From UBA1081 sp045639185 (GTDB lineage Bacteria; Bacillota; Clostridia; Oscillospirales; Acutalibacteraceae), in contig JAZUCO010000151.1 in NCBI GenBank assembly GCA_045639185.1, forward strand, positions 1 through 19,681: 19,681 bases of DNA, given 5' to 3'. The position numbers and the translations under genes were made by a program. Of the stretch, positions 7,396 to 15,720 are shown piece by piece; positions within the stretch are counted from its first letter, which is position 1, and each line of letters begins with the position of its first letter. A model generated the notes under the pieces. That model was not told the origin of the DNA. It searched no databases and saw nothing but the letters and a program-made list of their open reading frames with translations.

Positions 7396-8156
7396 TATGA
7401 TACACCACTCTCTGAATTATTAACAATTTCTGATTCTTCAGACTTTACTTCTGAAGAGTTTTCTGTTGCCACATCGTTCTTTACTGCGGCATTTTTCGGT
7501 TTAAGGTCTTTTATAAGTCTTATACCGAGTTTGAATACTGCTCCGAATGCGAAGAGGAGAACAGCATTTATAAGTTTTCTCGGATTAAGTGAGATTTCTG
7601 CTGAGAAAGCAACTCTTGTTCCCTCTCTCGCTATGTAATCCGGTTCAACATTTATACAGTACTGCCTTACATCACAGTTTGCAACAACTGCGCCTGTTAT
7701 CGGGAATACTTTCTGACACATTTTACCGTAGCTTTCGGCTGTTTCTGCCGCATCACCACGGGTAATATCAACATCAAGAAACAATTCATCAATTACGAAT
7801 GAATGAACTATCCTTCTGCCGAATTTATCAAGAAGTTCAAGAAGTTTTCTGAACAAATCAAGAATACCCTGAATCTGTTCATTTTCATAAATATTCTGCA
7901 AGGGATTAGGTCCCTTTGCTTTTGGCTCTGCAGGTTGTTCTTTTTCTTCAGCAGGCTCTTCTTTTTTTGGCTCTTTTGCTTTTTTCGGCTTAGGCTCTTT
8001 TTCAGGTGCCGGCAGAAGAGGAATTTTGAGGAACGCCCATTTTGCGTATGCCGTAAGCTCTTTACCGTCTTCATATTCTGCATGAATATGAGCTCTGATA
8101 CTCAGCACAGCCGCAAAAAACAGAATTATTCCTGCGATTATACATAAAGCTATCAA
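7395..8156 (-). CDS. DUF2953 membrane-anchored protein (YtfI-like)
   Basis: This 253-residue protein has an N-terminal membrane segment (about residues 2-20), then a charged Lys/Glu/Pro-rich linker (49-83) and a C-terminal domain typical of DUF2953. A second hydrophobic stretch lies near residues 195-212. Function is unknown; genes of this family are usually paired with ytfJ/gerW, which follows here with a 1-nt overlap. The start is a TTG (8156..8154), supported by a textbook AGGAGG site 7 nt upstream and no nearby in-frame ATG. The linker's low complexity suggests a flexible tether between membrane and globular domain. The tail is rich in Ser, Glu and Asn. Confidence 0.85.
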   Translation of the reverse strand: MIALCIIAGIILFFAAVLSIRAHIHAEYEDGKELTAYAKWAFLKIPLLPAPEKEPKPKKAKEPKKEEPAEEKEQPAEPKAKGPNPLQNIYENEQIQGILDLFRKLLELLDKFGRRIVHSFVIDELFLDVDITRGDAAETAESYGKMCQKVFPITGAVVANCDVRQYCINVEPDYIAREGTRVAFSAEISLNPRKLINAVLLFAFGAVFKLGIRLIKDLKPKNAAVKNDVATENSSEVKSEESEIVNNSESGVS

Positions 8157-8192
8157 CCTGACGCCTCCTTTTCATATATATTTTCGGGTGCA

Positions 8193-8762
8193 TTAAAGAA
8201 GTGACATCTGACCGTCAACCTCATCCGAATCACTTATCTGAGGCTGTACCGGTCTTTCAGGCAATTCCGGTAATTCATCAAGCGATGAAATTTCAAAGCA
8301 CCTTAAGAAATTATCTGTAGTACAGTATAACAGAGGTCTGCCCGGCAAGTCAAGTCTTCCGTGCTCTTCTATAAGATTTCTTTGACAAAGAGTTGCAATA
8401 ACACCTGAACAGTCAACACCTCTGACTTGCTCGATAAACGCTTTTGTAACAGGCTGATTGTAAGCAACTATTGCAAGGACTTCAAATGCAGCTGATGAAA
8501 GAGGTGAATTCTTTTTCATACTCAGTATTGCTCTGATTTCAGGTGCAAACTCTTCTTTTGTTGCAAACTGATATTTCCCTGCAAGATTCAGAAGCTCAAT
8601 GCCGTGGTCTGCTGATTTGTAATCATCTGCAATTTCGCTGAGGCAATTCTCAACAGTTGATTTGTCAACAAGAAGAGTTTTTGCCGTTTTTTCAATATCA
8701 AGCGGTTCACCTGATGCAAAAAGAACTGCTTCGAGAACAGCTTTAAGTTTCTGCTTCTCCAT
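8193..8762 (-). CDS. scpB: Segregation and condensation protein B
   Basis: ScpB is the winged-helix kleisin partner that, with ScpA and SMC, forms the condensin complex that compacts and segregates the chromosome. The 189-residue product shows the family N-terminus LKAVLEAVLFASGEPL, the central VLAIVAYNQPVTKAFIEQVRG and the LDLPGRPLLY segment. The start is taken as the ATG at 8762, because GGGGGTG lies 6 nt ahead and the protein then begins as in its family; an ATG two codons earlier sits directly on that site, and the frame stays open to 8792. It overlaps scpA by 20 nt, so the two subunits are probably coupled. The C-terminal tail is acidic and proline-rich. Confidence 0.94.
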   Translation of the reverse strand: MEKQKLKAVLEAVLFASGEPLDIEKTAKTLLVDKSTVENCLSEIADDYKSADHGIELLNLAGKYQFATKEEFAPEIRAILSMKKNSPLSSAAFEVLAIVAYNQPVTKAFIEQVRGVDCSGVIATLCQRNLIEEHGRLDLPGRPLLYCTTDNFLRCFEISSLDELPELPERPVQPQISDSDEVDGQMSLL

Positions 8763-9483
8763 TGTCATCACCCCCGTTTTCATTAAAATCAATTTCTATT
8801 TCAAGATTTTCAAGCTCACCTGTAAGCTTGATACTCTTATCTTTTGCCATTTCAAGAATCGCAAGAAATGATGCAACAAGCTCACTTCTGCTTTTTGCCA
8901 TTGAAAAAATATCAAAAACCTTTATTCTTCCCGTTTTCATAACAATAGAATAAATACTGTCAATCTTCACATTGACGGAAACAACGGCTTTCTCAACGAT
9001 TTCCTTGAAAGAATCCTCTGCAGGTGGAAGATTTTTGAGTTTTTTTCCTGCAGCATTTATGTAAGCAGAATAAAGCTCAAGAGCATCGTGAAGTCTTGAA
9101 TAAGTCATATCTGCTTCAACTTCTGTAGGTGTACGCACCATTTTATCAATGCCACCTGACTGTTCTGACAATTTTTTTGCCATTATCTTGCAAGCCTGAT
9201 ATTCGATAAGTTCACCCGTGAGTTCTTTTTTAAGGTTTTCAGCCTCTTCATAAACGGGCAGAAGCGAAACTGTTTTGATATAAACAAGTCTTGCCGCCAT
9301 TTCAAGGAACTCACTTGCAATTTCCATATTTTCTTCCTGCATAAGCTGAACGTATGCAATATACTGCTCAACAAGATCAAAAATAGGAATATCGTTTATA
9401 TTCAGTTTGTGTTTTGAAATGAGATGCAAAAGCAAATCAAGAGGGCCTTCAAACACCTCTGTTTTATATTGCGGTTTATCCAT
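8743..9483 (-). CDS. scpA: Segregation and condensation protein A (kleisin)
   Basis: A 246-residue kleisin that bridges the SMC heads and binds ScpB. The N-terminus KTEVFEGPLDLLLHLISKHK (residues 8-27) is highly characteristic, followed by NINDIPIFDLVEQYIAYV and the EFLEMAARLVYIKTVSLLP region. The C-terminal part contains the winged-helix segment ending near LEIEIDF. The length is normal. The ATG at 9483 is only 2 nt after the stop of the M50 protease gene, and no strong ribosome site is seen (GATGGGATTG), so translation probably relies on coupling. scpB overlaps its 3' end. Confidence 0.95.
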   Translation of the reverse strand: MDKPQYKTEVFEGPLDLLLHLISKHKLNINDIPIFDLVEQYIAYVQLMQEENMEIASEFLEMAARLVYIKTVSLLPVYEEAENLKKELTGELIEYQACKIMAKKLSEQSGGIDKMVRTPTEVEADMTYSRLHDALELYSAYINAAGKKLKNLPPAEDSFKEIVEKAVVSVNVKIDSIYSIVMKTGRIKVFDIFSMAKSRSELVASFLAILEMAKDKSIKLTGELENLEIEIDFNENGGDDNGEAET

Positions 9484-9485
9484 AA

Positions 9486-10184
9486 TTATAACAATCCCAT
9501 CAGTTTGAAAGGCAGTTCTGCGATAAAATCAATACCTGTTGAAACAAGTCCGCCAAGTAAAGATAACGGAGTTGACAGAATTCCTGTCCACAGAAGAACG
9601 AACATACCTATCATTATATATCTTTCATACTGCATTATTTTGTAGTAATATTTTGAAGGAATAAGAAGTGTGGCGATTCTTGAACCGTCAAGAGGAGGTA
9701 TAGGCAACAGATTGAACACTGCAAGAGAAATGTTGATTGTTGCCGCATACATAAAGAATACGCCGAAAACTGTGTACACTATACCCGGCACAATTGCTTT
9801 TGATGCAAGCACATAAATCGCTGTTTTGCACAATGTAAAAATCAATGCCATTATGATATTTGAAACAGGTCCTGCCAGAGCGACAAGAGCAAAACTCTTT
9901 CTGCCGTTTTTAAGGTTATTGATATTGACGGGTACGGGCTTTGCATAACCGAATCCCACAAGAAGAATCATTGCGGCACCGATAATATCAATATGAGCCA
10001 TTGGTCTGAGTGTAAGTCTGCCTTTGTATCGGGGAGTTTCATCACCGAGTTTTACCGCCATCCATGCATGTGCAAATTCGTGCACGGGAAGAGTGCAGAA
10101 AACAACATACAATATAGATGCAAGTTGTATAAATATAAGCTGATACTGCCCGCTACGGATATAATCCATTATATCAAACAGCAT
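9486..10184 (-). CDS. M50 family site-2-type intramembrane metalloprotease
   Basis: A 232-residue polytopic membrane protein of the M50 zinc metalloprotease family (YwhC/FtsH-independent short type). The zinc motif HEFAH is at residues 35-39 inside the first hydrophobic region, and the third ligand is Asp166 in the NLLPIPPLDGS motif (158-168). Further hydrophobic helices lie near 66-80, 98-128 and 132-155. No PDZ domain is present, unlike RseP/RasP. Relatives cut membrane proteins such as anti-sigma factors, but the substrate here is unknown. The ATG overlaps prmC by 11 nt and has an AAAGGAG site 9 nt upstream. The gene often sits beside scpAB in Clostridia. Confidence 0.92.
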   Translation of the reverse strand: MLFDIMDYIRSGQYQLIFIQLASILYVVFCTLPVHEFAHAWMAVKLGDETPRYKGRLTLRPMAHIDIIGAAMILLVGFGYAKPVPVNINNLKNGRKSFALVALAGPVSNIIMALIFTLCKTAIYVLASKAIVPGIVYTVFGVFFMYAATINISLAVFNLLPIPPLDGSRIATLLIPSKYYYKIMQYERYIMIGMFVLLWTGILSTPLSLLGGLVSTGIDFIAELPFKLMGLL

Positions 10185-11043
10185 TTTTACCTACTCCTTT
10201 TACAAATCTCTCTACCGAGAATATATCATCACAACACATTACATTATATATAGATGTATTGAATGCTTCTGTATTTTCAAGAATTTCTGTTATTTTTACA
10301 GGCTGCTCCTCACCGCTTTCAAGCATAAAGAAACCGTCTTCTGCAAGATAAGGAAGCCACTTTTCAGCAATTGCCCTGTAAAAATCAAGACCGTCACCCT
10401 CGCAGACAATAGCTGTTTCGGGTTCAAAGAAAATCTCCTTCTGAAGTGTTTCAAATTCTTCTCTCGTAACATAGGGAGGATTTGAAACTATCACATCGGG
10501 AAAAGGAAGTTTTGACTTATCAAATCCCGAAAAAATATCATATTCAATAATTTCTGCATTAGTAAGTCCCATTTTCTCAAGATTCTTCTTTGAACACTCA
10601 AGCGCAAAGGGTGAAATATCAAAAAGATATACCTTACAATCAGGATTTTTGGCGGCAATTGAAAGTCCTATACAACCGCTACCTGAACAAAGGTCAAAAA
10701 CGACCTTATTTTTTTTCATTTTAAGAAAAGTACAACATTCATCGGCAATCTGCTCAGTTTCACAACGGGGAATGAGCACACCTTCATTCACAAAAAATGT
10801 ATTGCCGAAAAAATCCCATTCACCGAGAATATACTGAAGCGGATAACCCGTTGCTCTCTTTTCAATAAAAGAATCAAAAAGTATGAGTTTTTCTTCACTT
10901 ATTTCACGCAAAGGACTAAGAAGAATATCATTTGAGGAAAGAGCTGTTGCCTTTTCAAAAAGCTCATACGCATCCACTTCCGGAGCATCAGAATAAACGA
11001 GCTTTTTTGCGGCATTTCTGACAAGATTTTTTATATCAGTCAC
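10174..11043 (-). CDS. prmC: Peptide chain release factor N5-glutamine methyltransferase
   Basis: PrmC methylates the glutamine of the GGQ motif in RF1 and RF2, using S-adenosylmethionine, and thereby raises termination efficiency. The 289-residue protein has the N-terminal helical domain (YPLQYILGEWDFFG, 67-80), the SAM loop DLCSGSGCIG (117-126) and the catalytic NPPY (188-191). The motif usually written IPRPETE reads IPRCETE (91-97) here. The start is GTG (11043..11041), with GGAG 9 nt ahead and an 8-nt overlap with the DUF1385 stop (GTGACTGA); no ATG exists nearby in frame. In many Firmicutes prfA (RF1) adjoins prmC; it does not here. Confidence 0.94.
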   Translation of the reverse strand: MTDIKNLVRNAAKKLVYSDAPEVDAYELFEKATALSSNDILLSPLREISEEKLILFDSFIEKRATGYPLQYILGEWDFFGNTFFVNEGVLIPRCETEQIADECCTFLKMKKNKVVFDLCSGSGCIGLSIAAKNPDCKVYLFDISPFALECSKKNLEKMGLTNAEIIEYDIFSGFDKSKLPFPDVIVSNPPYVTREEFETLQKEIFFEPETAIVCEGDGLDFYRAIAEKWLPYLAEDGFFMLESGEEQPVKITEILENTEAFNTSIYNVMCCDDIFSVERFVKGVGKNAV

Positions 11044-12112
11044 TTTCGTTTTCTCCGTCAGGCTGTGTTTCTTCTGAAGATTCTGCCTTTGTTTCTTCAG
11101 TTGTTCTGATTCCTTCTGTTACAGCCTTGAGTGCTGCAATGCCGACTTCAATCATATCATCATCAGGCTCTTTTGTTGTAAGTTTCTGCATCCAGAGACC
11201 GGGAGCCACAAGGATTCTCATACATTTGTTATCGTGCTTGCCTGAGAATTTGAGAATTTCATAACCCACGCCCATTACAAGAGGCATAATCATAACCTTG
11301 ATGATTGACCAAGCCCAGGCTACATCAAGAATATGTTTGTCGCCAATCATAAGAGCGGGAAACTGTCTGAGAATAACTGCAAGAGCAGATGATGCGACAA
11401 TACTTATAATAAGTATAATAAACATAAAGCTTGTTCCGCAACGGGGATGATAACGCTTGTACTTCTTAACGTTTTCAACTGTAAGCTCTTCGCCTGCTTC
11501 GTAGCAGAAGATTGTTTTGTGCTCTGCGCCGTGATACATAAAGACACGCTTGATATCTCTCATATTTGTAACGGCAGCAAGATAGCCGATAAAAATTATA
11601 ATTCTTATAATACCTTCACAAAGAGGTCTGAGTGCGTGTGTAACAAGGAAATCCTTGAGAAGATATGTGTCAAGAAGTGCAATAACTTTTGATGGAGCAT
11701 ATACAAACAGACCGAATGCAAGCACAACACCGAGAACCATTGCAATACCTGAAATAACAGACATCATTTTGGGTCCGAAATGTTCACTAAGCCATTTATC
11801 AAACTTTGACATATTTTCTTCTGACTCTTCAAGCTCAAGCTGTCCTGAAAGCTCTGCTGACTCCATAAGACACTTATAGCCCAGAAGCATTGATTCAATG
11901 AAATTCACAATACCTCTGATAACGGGAATACCGAGGATTTTCACCTTATCACGTGCATGTTTGAATTCCTTGGGCACGGTAATTATTGTGCCGTCTGTTT
12001 TTCTGACTGCGATAGCTGCGCCTTCGGGACCGTTCATCATTATGCCTTCCATAAGAGCCTGTCCGCCGGCTTTGCCGAGTCTGGGATTTATATCTTTAAC
12101 TTTATCTGCCAT
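11036..12112 (-). CDS. yqhQ: DUF1385 family membrane protein (YqhQ-like)
   Basis: A 358-residue integral membrane protein of the DUF1385/YqhQ family. Conserved blocks are GGQALMEGIMM (17-27), YHGAEHKTIFCYE (193-205), RYHPRCGTSF (220-229) and APGLWMQKLTTKEPDDD (303-319). Hydrophobic segments lie near 117-138, 167-181, 229-249 and 267-286. The conserved His, Glu and Cys residues suggest a metal-binding or catalytic site, but no function is established. It sits directly upstream of prmC, a common arrangement in Clostridia. The ATG at 12112 has an AAAGGATGG site and lies 15 nt after the histidine kinase stop. The tail after residue 335 is acidic and Thr/Ser-rich. Confidence 0.9.
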   Translation of the reverse strand: MADKVKDINPRLGKAGGQALMEGIMMNGPEGAAIAVRKTDGTIITVPKEFKHARDKVKILGIPVIRGIVNFIESMLLGYKCLMESAELSGQLELEESEENMSKFDKWLSEHFGPKMMSVISGIAMVLGVVLAFGLFVYAPSKVIALLDTYLLKDFLVTHALRPLCEGIIRIIIFIGYLAAVTNMRDIKRVFMYHGAEHKTIFCYEAGEELTVENVKKYKRYHPRCGTSFMFIILIISIVASSALAVILRQFPALMIGDKHILDVAWAWSIIKVMIMPLVMGVGYEILKFSGKHDNKCMRILVAPGLWMQKLTTKEPDDDMIEVGIAALKAVTEGIRTTEETKAESSEETQPDGENESD

Positions 12113-12127
12113 TTTTTAGCCATCCTT

Positions 12128-13543
12128 TCATTCTGTATCATCAAGGGGAAGGAAAATCGTAACAACTGTTCCTCTTCCCTGCGAACTTGCAATGTCAAGC
12201 TTGCCGTTGTGCATTCTTATAATTTCGTCAACAACCGCAAGACCGATACCTGAGCCTCTTACCGACATATTTGCCTTATAGAATTTTTCGGTAATATGAG
12301 GAAGATCCTCAGGAGAAATACCGCAGCCCGTATCCGCAACGGAGACAACAAGATTATCCCCCGCACGCTCTGCAAAAACAGCAACTCTTCCGCCGCTTTT
12401 TGTATATTTGAAAGCATTGTCAAGAATATTTGCAAAAACCTGCTTTATCAGGTTTCTGTCTGCAGACATAGGTGCCGTAATATCTGGTGAATTATAGATA
12501 AGTGTAATTCCTTCACGTTTTGATCTGTCATTGAATACACTTACCGCTGAATCGAGTTCATCTATGATATCAACAGGTTCGGCACGCATAACCATTCTGC
12601 CGCTCTGCATCTTTGAGAAGTCAAGAAGATCTTCAACTATGTTATAAAGTCTGTCTGCCTCGCTGATGATGATATCAATACCCTTTTCTGTCATTTCCTG
12701 GTCGCCGATATCTCTTATTGTTTCCGCCCAGCCTTTAATGGCGGTAAGAGGTGTTCTCAGCTCGTGTGAAACTGTGGAAATGAAGTCATTTTTCACTCTG
12801 TCTGCACGGGAAATCTCTTCAGACATATAGTTGACCGTGTCGCAGAGTTCACTGATTTCGTCGTTATTATTGCCGCTTTCAACCCTTGCATTAAAATCAC
12901 CTTTTGCAATGAGTTTTGCGGTGTCATTGATTCGTGCAACAGGTCTTACGATTGACCTGATGAAGAATATACCTGAAACAGCCACAAGTGCAAGAGCAAC
13001 AATACACAATACCATTATAAATAATGTATAAAAAATATGCTGACTGTCGAGATCTTCAAGAGATACGATAAGTCTTACCGCACCTGCAAGAGTACCGTCT
13101 GAATTAAGGATTGTGAACGTCTTTGCCATTATCTTTTCACCATTGCTGTTTCTGCCTGTCCACATACCTGTTCCGTTTTCAGCGGATTTTGCCATTTCAA
13201 AGTCTGCCATACCTGCAGAATCATTGACAGAGAAACCTGCAGATGAAACAAGAACACTTCCCTTATTGTCAATTACCCACACATCCATAAGATAGCTGTA
13301 ACCGAAACTTTCGGCAAACTCTCTTGCGCCTTCTGCAAACAAATCTTCATTTGAGTTGGTATAATTATTGAAAAAAGATTGTACGGCAGAACGCTGAACT
13401 TTTGAATCGATTGTTGTTTCTGCCATTTCGTAGTAATAATTCTTTATAAAAACGGACGCACAGACATTGACTATAACAAGAATAAGTATGATAACGCTGA
13501 GAGTGTTCATTATCCAGCGCTTTGTGATACCGCCTGTACGCAT
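12128..13543 (-). CDS. Sensor histidine kinase, PhoR/WalK-like
   Basis: A 471-residue membrane histidine kinase. Order of parts: first membrane helix (12-34), an extracellular sensor of about 135 residues with a Cache/PAS-like strand pattern (DVWVIDNKGSVLVSSAG, 87-103), second helix (171-195), HAMP linker (196-248), HisKA domain with phosphoacceptor His260 in FISTVSHELRTPL, and an ATPase domain with the N box around Asn372/Asn376, G1 DTGCGI (404-409) and G2 GSGIGL (430-435). Unlike WalK it has no cytoplasmic PAS domain. The ATG at 13543 has an AGGAGG site 7 nt upstream. It follows its response regulator gene by 29 nt, so the two surely form a pair. The signal is unknown; the lipoprotein upstream may be a partner. 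Confidence 0.93.
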   Translation of the reverse strand: MRTGGITKRWIMNTLSVIILILVIVNVCASVFIKNYYYEMAETTIDSKVQRSAVQSFFNNYTNSNEDLFAEGAREFAESFGYSYLMDVWVIDNKGSVLVSSAGFSVNDSAGMADFEMAKSAENGTGMWTGRNSNGEKIMAKTFTILNSDGTLAGAVRLIVSLEDLDSQHIFYTLFIMVLCIVALALVAVSGIFFIRSIVRPVARINDTAKLIAKGDFNARVESGNNNDEISELCDTVNYMSEEISRADRVKNDFISTVSHELRTPLTAIKGWAETIRDIGDQEMTEKGIDIIISEADRLYNIVEDLLDFSKMQSGRMVMRAEPVDIIDELDSAVSVFNDRSKREGITLIYNSPDITAPMSADRNLIKQVFANILDNAFKYTKSGGRVAVFAERAGDNLVVSVADTGCGISPEDLPHITEKFYKANMSVRGSGIGLAVVDEIIRMHNGKLDIASSQGRGTVVTIFLPLDDTE

Positions 13544-13572
13544 ACCGTTTCCTCCTTAATAAAAATTACAAA

Positions 13573-14280
13573 TCAGGGAATCCATTTGTATCCCATACCC
13601 CATACTGTTGTAAGATGTTCGGGGTTTGAAGAATCATCTTCTATTTTCATTCGAAGTCGTCTGATATTGACATCGACAACTTTCTCATCACCGTAATAAT
13701 CATCGCCCCATACGTGCTGAAGAATATCAAGACGTGTAAGCGATACTTCGGGATTGCTCATAAAAAACTCCATAATCTGGAACTCAACCTGAGTCAGTTC
13801 AATGGGTTCATCGTCTTTTTTGAGTGTACGATTTCTCAGATTGAGAGTGAAAATTCCGCTTTCAACACAATCTGAAGGACTCTTTGTTTTGTCTGCGAGT
13901 TCCTTATTGATAGTAACACGTCTGTAAATGGCATCTATACGTGCCATAAGCTCTGAGGGCGAAAACGGTTTGATGACATAGTCGTCTGCTCCCACAAGAA
14001 GACCTGTAACCTTATCCATCTCCTGAGATTTTGCTGTAAGCATCATAATGCCTATGGTACTGCTCTTTTGTCTTAAATACTTACACACCTCAAGACCGTC
14101 TGTTTCGGGCATCATAATATCAAGCAAGGCAATATCAAAATCTCCTCCGCACTCATTGTATTTTTCAATTGCGATTCTGCCGTTTTCGGCTTCAACAACA
14201 TCATACCCGCTGCGCTTGAGATTAATAACAATAAAATCTCTGATTGCGGATTCGTCTTCTGCAACAAGAATTCTTTTCAT
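13573..14280 (-). CDS. OmpR/PhoB-family response regulator
   Basis: A 235-residue two-component response regulator. The receiver domain has the acidic pair Glu8/Asp9, phosphoacceptor Asp54 (LLDIMMP), Thr82 and Lys104 (IKPF), all as expected. The C-terminal winged-helix DNA-binding domain includes LTQVEFQIMEFF, HVWGDDYYGDEKVVDVNIRRLR and TVWGMGYKW, read in pieces. The ATG at 14280 is preferred over the in-frame GTG at 14292, because the GGGGAG ribosome site touches that GTG. It is followed by the kinase gene, the usual RR-HK order of the WalRK/PhoPR group. Its targets cannot be read from this window. Confidence 0.94.
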   Translation of the reverse strand: MKRILVAEDESAIRDFIVINLKRSGYDVVEAENGRIAIEKYNECGGDFDIALLDIMMPETDGLEVCKYLRQKSSTIGIMMLTAKSQEMDKVTGLLVGADDYVIKPFSPSELMARIDAIYRRVTINKELADKTKSPSDCVESGIFTLNLRNRTLKKDDEPIELTQVEFQIMEFFMSNPEVSLTRLDILQHVWGDDYYGDEKVVDVNIRRLRMKIEDDSSNPEHLTTVWGMGYKWIP

Positions 14281-14297
14281 ATTATATGTCACTCCCC

Positions 14298-15701
14298 TTA
14301 TTCTTCGGTAACAGTAACCATTTTTGAAATTGAGTCAACATCATATCCTGCTTCTGCACCGGCTTCAGTTATCTGACAAGTGTATCTTGACACATCTGTC
14401 ATAGCAATAACTGAATCAACGGCTTCGTTTGAAATTGTCGCTTTTGATATAGAGAAAAGCAATACTGAATTGACGGGAGACTCAGGGTCATCTGTCTGCT
14501 CAATCATATAGAATTCAGAAAGCCCTTTATCTGCAAAGAAGCGGACACTCCAGTTACTCATTGTTTCCTCATCATAATCAAGACGGAAGTTATCGTATGA
14601 ATTTTCAATATAACTGTCAACAGTTGTAAAACGTCCTTCATCAAACTTCTTCCAGCTTGTGACGTATATATTAGTTGATGCAGCAGGTTGAAGATTTACT
14701 TCTGCCTCAGTGTCATTTGATGTAAACACAACATTACTGTCCTGTATCATTTTTGTAACGGGAATCTCAAGTTCACCGTCACCGTCAATATCCTGACACA
14801 CAAGAGGAAGTGATCTGCTTGTGGGGCACATTGCAATTGAAACAGGATCAATTTTCAATGCAGAAACAAGAGTTTTCTGCTCTGTATCCCAATAAAGCAG
14901 TTCTGTAAGGTATGCATCTCCTGCTGTTTCGTCAATGTATAGATAGCGGATATCATTTGAGTAACATGATGCAATATTGTTTACAGCAGTAATTCCCGAA
15001 TAGAGATTTACCTGACCTATGGGATTTATCTGCCACGTATTTACCTGAGCTTTAGCCATTTTAAGAAGCTTTGCTTCAGTTGTGTAAGTATCGGACGTTG
15101 AATTAATAAGCGTTGTAAGAATTTCCTGATGCCCGTCAGCATCAATATCAACCGTATACATCGCAGTGTATGGTTCAATGCCGATAACTTTGTAATTCAT
15201 CAGCCCTCCGGTGTTATCAGAGTGATAAATGCCGAGCTTTTTGTTAGCTTTGGAATCTATTGAACTCCAACCAACAAGCAATTCGCTAATTCCGTCTGCA
15301 TTGAGGTCACAGAATTCAATAGAATAAATGTCATTACCTTCACCGGGGACTTCGCCTATGGGATTCCATTCACCGTTTTTGTAATCAAGCATATACATAT
15401 AAACAGCCATCTCTTCTGTTTTAAGTGAATAAAAAACAAATGCTTCGGAATCACCGTCGTTATCACAATCAGCACGAACAAAAGCTGATTTATAATTACC
15501 TGCTGAAGGGTATTTGAGAATATATTCGCCTTTTTCGCTTACCGCACTTTCAAATGCTTTCTGCAATTCACCGTCTGCACCTGAAAGTTTCGGCGGACGA
15601 ACAAGATTTTCGGGAGAATTGAAGGTCAATGAACTGCATCCGCTGAAAACAAAAACAACAGACAATATTGTAAGCACTACACATATGATTTTTCTGAACA
15701 T
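14298..15701 (-). CDS. FG-GAP/VCBS-like lipoprotein upstream of the two-component genes
   Basis: I do not recognise a named family for this 467-residue protein. It starts with a lipoprotein signal, a hydrophobic core ending in the lipobox FSGC with Cys22 as the acylated residue, so it should be anchored on the outer face of the membrane. Four acidic loops resemble the calcium-binding DxDxDG repeats of FG-GAP/VCBS propellers: DCDNDGDSE (78-86), DLNADGISE (132-140), DIDADGHQE (185-193) and DIDGDGELE (304-312). A beta-propeller is therefore likely. The ATG at 15701 has AAGGAG 9 nt ahead; the in-frame GTG at 15710 sits too close to that site. The response regulator gene starts 17 nt after its stop, suggesting a role in sensing with the kinase, which is inference. 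Confidence 0.85.
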   Translation of the reverse strand: MFRKIICVVLTILSVVFVFSGCSSLTFNSPENLVRPPKLSGADGELQKAFESAVSEKGEYILKYPSAGNYKSAFVRADCDNDGDSEAFVFYSLKTEEMAVYMYMLDYKNGEWNPIGEVPGEGNDIYSIEFCDLNADGISELLVGWSSIDSKANKKLGIYHSDNTGGLMNYKVIGIEPYTAMYTVDIDADGHQEILTTLINSTSDTYTTEAKLLKMAKAQVNTWQINPIGQVNLYSGITAVNNIASCYSNDIRYLYIDETAGDAYLTELLYWDTEQKTLVSALKIDPVSIAMCPTSRSLPLVCQDIDGDGELEIPVTKMIQDSNVVFTSNDTEAEVNLQPAASTNIYVTSWKKFDEGRFTTVDSYIENSYDNFRLDYDEETMSNWSVRFFADKGLSEFYMIEQTDDPESPVNSVLLFSISKATISNEAVDSVIAMTDVSRYTCQITEAGAEAGYDVDSISKMVTVTEE

Positions 15702-15720
15702 TGACCTCACTCCTTAAATT

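Noticed and set aside
7803..8147. Plus-strand frame of 114 codons rich in Phe and Arg
   Set aside because: It is the complement of the Lys/Glu-rich linker of the DUF2953 gene, which explains its odd composition.
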